Of a stretch of 64,000 nucleotides of DNA, positions 61,161 to 64,000 are shown one piece after another. Every line of letters begins with the position of its first letter. Within the stretch, counting starts at the first letter, position 1. Origin of the DNA: Jackrogersella multiformis (lineage: Eukaryota; Ascomycota; Sordariomycetes; Xylariales; Hypoxylaceae); contig CADCXD010000010.1 of the NCBI GenBank assembly GCA_902806575.1, forward strand, positions 1,302,001-1,366,000, read 5' to 3'. The position numbers were made by a program, and so were the translations under genes. The notes beneath the pieces were generated by a model, which worked only from the letters and a program-made list of their open reading frames with translations, did no database searches and was not told the origin of the DNA.

Positions 61161-62759
61161 ATATTACCGTTATTTTATTTTTATATTTAAACGTAATAAG
61201 TAATTAATAAAAAAAATAAAGCTTTATTTATAACGTTAAAAACTTTCTTTTTTTAGATTTTTAAACGATTTTTTTAACGTAATAATAAGTAAATATTAAT
61301 TAAAACATTTTTATTTAATAATTTAAAATCGATAATTATTTAACTTTTTTTTTTACCGTTAATAAATCTTTAAATAATAAAATAAAAATAGTTAAACGAT
61401 ATAATTATTTTTTATTAATTTAATTTAATTTAATTATATATTTAATCGAAAGTTTTATTAAAAAAAGATTATTTTATATATTTAACGAATATATATATTT
61501 AGGTTTATACGTTTTTATTAACCGTTAATTAAATCGATTATTATTATTTTTAATATATTAATAATATTATAATCGCGTTAAATATTTTATTTATTTATTA
61601 AAATAAATAATTATTAAATAAAGAAAAAGTTAAAATTATAAATATACACGTTTTTTTTAATTATAAGTTTTAAAGTATTTTTAAGTTTAAATATATTTAA
61701 AGTCGATATATTTACTTTAATAAAACCTCGTTTTATTTTTAATAATAATTATAAATTAATAAAAGATTTATCGATTAATAATAAAGCTTTTAATATTTTA
61801 TTATTTAAATCGAATTTTATTAATAAGTTATTTTTTTTACGTTAAAACATTATATATATTTACGTTAAATTAATTTTTTCTTATAAAATGTTTATATATT
61901 TTTTTCGGTAATTTTTTTAATTATTTCGATTTTAATATTACGTTATAAAATTATAAACTTATTAAACGTATTTAAAAAAGCAATTCCTTTAAACGTATTT
62001 ATATTATAAATATTATTTATTACGTTTTTTATTTTAACGTAAAAAATAAAGTTTTTTTCGCGTAATAAATTAAGCTGGAAATTTAAATTTACCGTTTATA
62101 TATCGTTTTTTTTAATTTAATCGAAAATTTAACTTTAATTTTTATAATTAATTTTCTCGGGATTATTTTATATATATATATAAATTTATTTAATTTAAAT
62201 ATTTTATAATTTTCGATAAAATCTTTTAATTATATTTTATTTATTATTTAATTAAATGCGTTAATATTCGTATATATTACCGACTTTTATCTCGATTCGT
62301 TTAATACGTTTATTTTTAAGTTTATATATTTTATTAATTTTTTATTTAAAAGTAAAAAGATAATATTTTTCACTTTTATATTTATTAATTATAAAGGTAA
62401 AAATATAATATTTTCCGATTATATTATTTATATTTATATTTTTAAGTAAAATAAGCAATAATAAAATTTTTATTATTTATTTTACTTTTTAAAGTAATTA
62501 TAAATATTTAAGTTTTATATATTTATTAACGTATATATATTTAAAATAATTAAGTTTAATATCGAATATTTTATAATATTTTCGATATATACGTTTTTTA
62601 CGATTAACGATTTATTTTTAAAAAACGAAAAATAAAATATAAAAGTTTTAAATTTATTTATAAGTTTTTTTTATTTTCCTTACGATTTTTTTATTTTACT
62701 TATATTCGATTTTATTTTATAAATATATTTTATTATTAAAATAAATTCTTTTTTATCGT

Positions 62760-63070
62760 TTTTAATAAAAATAAAAACGATTATTACGATATTTATTATT
62801 ATAACGATTATAAATATCGCGGTTACGTTTATAATTACGATAACGATAATTTTATCGGTTATTATTTTAACGTTCGTTATTTTATTTATCGTTATATTAA
62901 TCGTAATTTTAATCGTAATTTCGATTACGATTTTAATTACGGTTATTATTACGGTAATTCTTTTTTAATTATAATTATTAAAGTTATAATCGTTTCGATA
63001 TTAATTAAAATTATTTCGTTATTAATTATATTTATTATTATAACGATTTCGGTTATTTTAATAAACTTTT
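62760..63070. repeat. Degenerate short-period repeats within the RIP block
   Basis: A stretch with many CGATTA/CGTAATT/ACGGTTATT units and locally more C and G than its surroundings. It lies 5' of the RT fossil on the element's strand, so it may be what is left of a low-complexity (Pro/Gln/Arg-rich) gag segment. This is inference; the strand cannot be decided. Confidence 0.4.
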
Positions 63071-64000
63071 AATTAATCGATATAAAGTATTATATTATCG
63101 TAATTATAATAAATAAATTAAATATTTTTAAGTAATTTAATATTATTAAAAGAAATATTTTAAATAAATATATTATTAAATATTATATAAAGTTTAATAT
63201 TAATTTTTAAGTTTTTACTTTTTTTATTAACATTTATTTACGTTATATCGATTATTTTTTATTTAAATATTTAAAATAAACGTTTATAATTATTATAATC
63301 GATTTTAAATTAATAATATTTATTATTTTAAATTCCGGGTTTAATTTATTATAAATTATTATTATTTATTATATATTCGTAATTAATTTAAATATTTAAT
63401 AATTAAATTTTAATTAATATATTTTTAAAGTAAAGTTTTAAAATATACTTCGCTTTTTTAAAAAATATTAAAGCTTTTAATATACGGATTTTATATCGAT
63501 TAAATAATATTTTAAAAACGTATTTCGTATTATTTTATATCTTTTATTTTTTCTTAATAAATACTCGATTTATTTATTAATTTTATAAATTTTCACGAAA
63601 TAATTTATGAAAATTACCTTTAATTTTTATAACTTTTACGGGTTTTTAATAAATTATTTAAATAAAGTTTATTTATATATAAATATTACGTTAATACGTA
63701 TAATTACTTTTAATAAAAAAATCATTTATTATTATAAATTTATTTACGTTCGTTATAAAATAATTAATATTATAAATCGTTTAATTTTTTAATATTAATT
63801 AATAACTTATTTTATTTTTTATAATTATATAAATATTAAAACGTCGTTAATTAAACCGTTAAACAACTCGTTAACGATTTAACGTTTAATTATAAATAAA
63901 ATTACGGTTTATTTCGCGATACGTATTTAAGATTTATATATTAATTTAAAGATAAAATTAATTAATAAAAGTTATAATTTTTAAAATTAATCGAGTTTAT

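Larger units (their letters stand above)
50880..64000. repeat. RIP-degraded, extremely AT-rich repeat block
   Basis: From about 50.88 kb composition changes abruptly to almost pure A and T and stays so to the window end. Remaining C is nearly always in CG or CT, and CA and TG dinucleotides are almost absent, while TA is in great excess. This is the product expected from repeat-induced point mutation, which turns CpA into TpA on both strands of duplicated DNA. No intact gene is present; stops occur every few codons in all frames. At least one Ty3/Gypsy element lies inside (separate entry). The block continues past the window, so its full size and whether it is a transposon nest, centromere or subtelomere are unknown. 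Confidence 0.93.

Noticed and set aside
63607..63792. 61-codon frame in the AT-rich block
   Set aside because: The only open frame over 60 codons in 13 kb of RIP-mutated DNA; its Ile/Tyr/Asn/Lys composition follows from base composition.
50880..64000. Possibility that the AT-rich block is mitochondrial DNA inserted in the nucleus
   Set aside because: The CpA/TpG loss with surviving CpG is a RIP pattern, and a Gypsy RT is readable; no mitochondrial gene was recognised.

Overview
The window looks like a chromosome piece from a filamentous ascomycete (Pezizomycotina, most likely a Sordariomycete). Genes carry short introns (about 50-110 nt) with GT..AG ends and CTAAC/CTGAC-type branch sites. 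The gene set is fungal: FacB/Cat8-type zinc-cluster regulator, Pmp3, Rsm24, a Tri5-like terpene cyclase and GH92 mannosidase. The last 13 kb shows the signature of repeat-induced point mutation (RIP). I rebuilt exon structures by hand from splice signals and reading frame; each joined model closes in frame. They are predictions without transcript support.

Layout. 0-5.6 kb: the 3' part of a GH92 alpha-mannosidase (+), a cysteine-rich single-pass membrane protein (-) with a second exon, and an eight-exon terpene synthase (-). 5.6-17.3 kb is gene-poor: a small serine-rich hypothetical gene, a 2EXR/F-box-like gene, a two-exon DUF952 gene and a frameshifted membrane-protein relic, with many copies of a TACCTAGGTA palindrome between them. 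17.3-25.9 kb: translin, GPI11/PIG-F, a low-complexity Myb/SANT-like protein and a Pgc1-like glycerophosphodiester phosphodiesterase. 27.1-30.0 kb: a FacB/Cat8-type transcription factor. 33.1-37.9 kb: a SET-domain lysine methyltransferase and an Obg/YchF-type GTPase sharing a divergent promoter, then Pmp3. 40.8-49.3 kb: mitochondrial ribosomal protein mS35/Rsm24, ALG13, actin-interacting protein AIP1 and a protein with eleven CCHC zinc knuckles. From about 50.9 kb to the end the sequence is an extremely AT-rich RIP-degraded block; on its minus strand a reverse transcriptase of a Ty3/Gypsy retrotransposon can still be read near 61.0 kb.

Most genes are ordinary housekeeping functions (GPI anchor assembly, N-glycan assembly, mitochondrial translation, actin turnover, phospholipid turnover, carbon regulation) and do not form one pathway. 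The terpene synthase stands alone: no P450, transferase, transporter or regulator is recognisable beside it, so this window does not show a classical biosynthetic cluster. No tRNA, rRNA or CRISPR array was found. I did not find a clearly new multi-gene system. The most unusual items are a 10-nt micro-exon, the eleven-knuckle protein with introns inside its knuckles, the dispersed palindrome family, and the readable retroelement fossil inside the RIP block.
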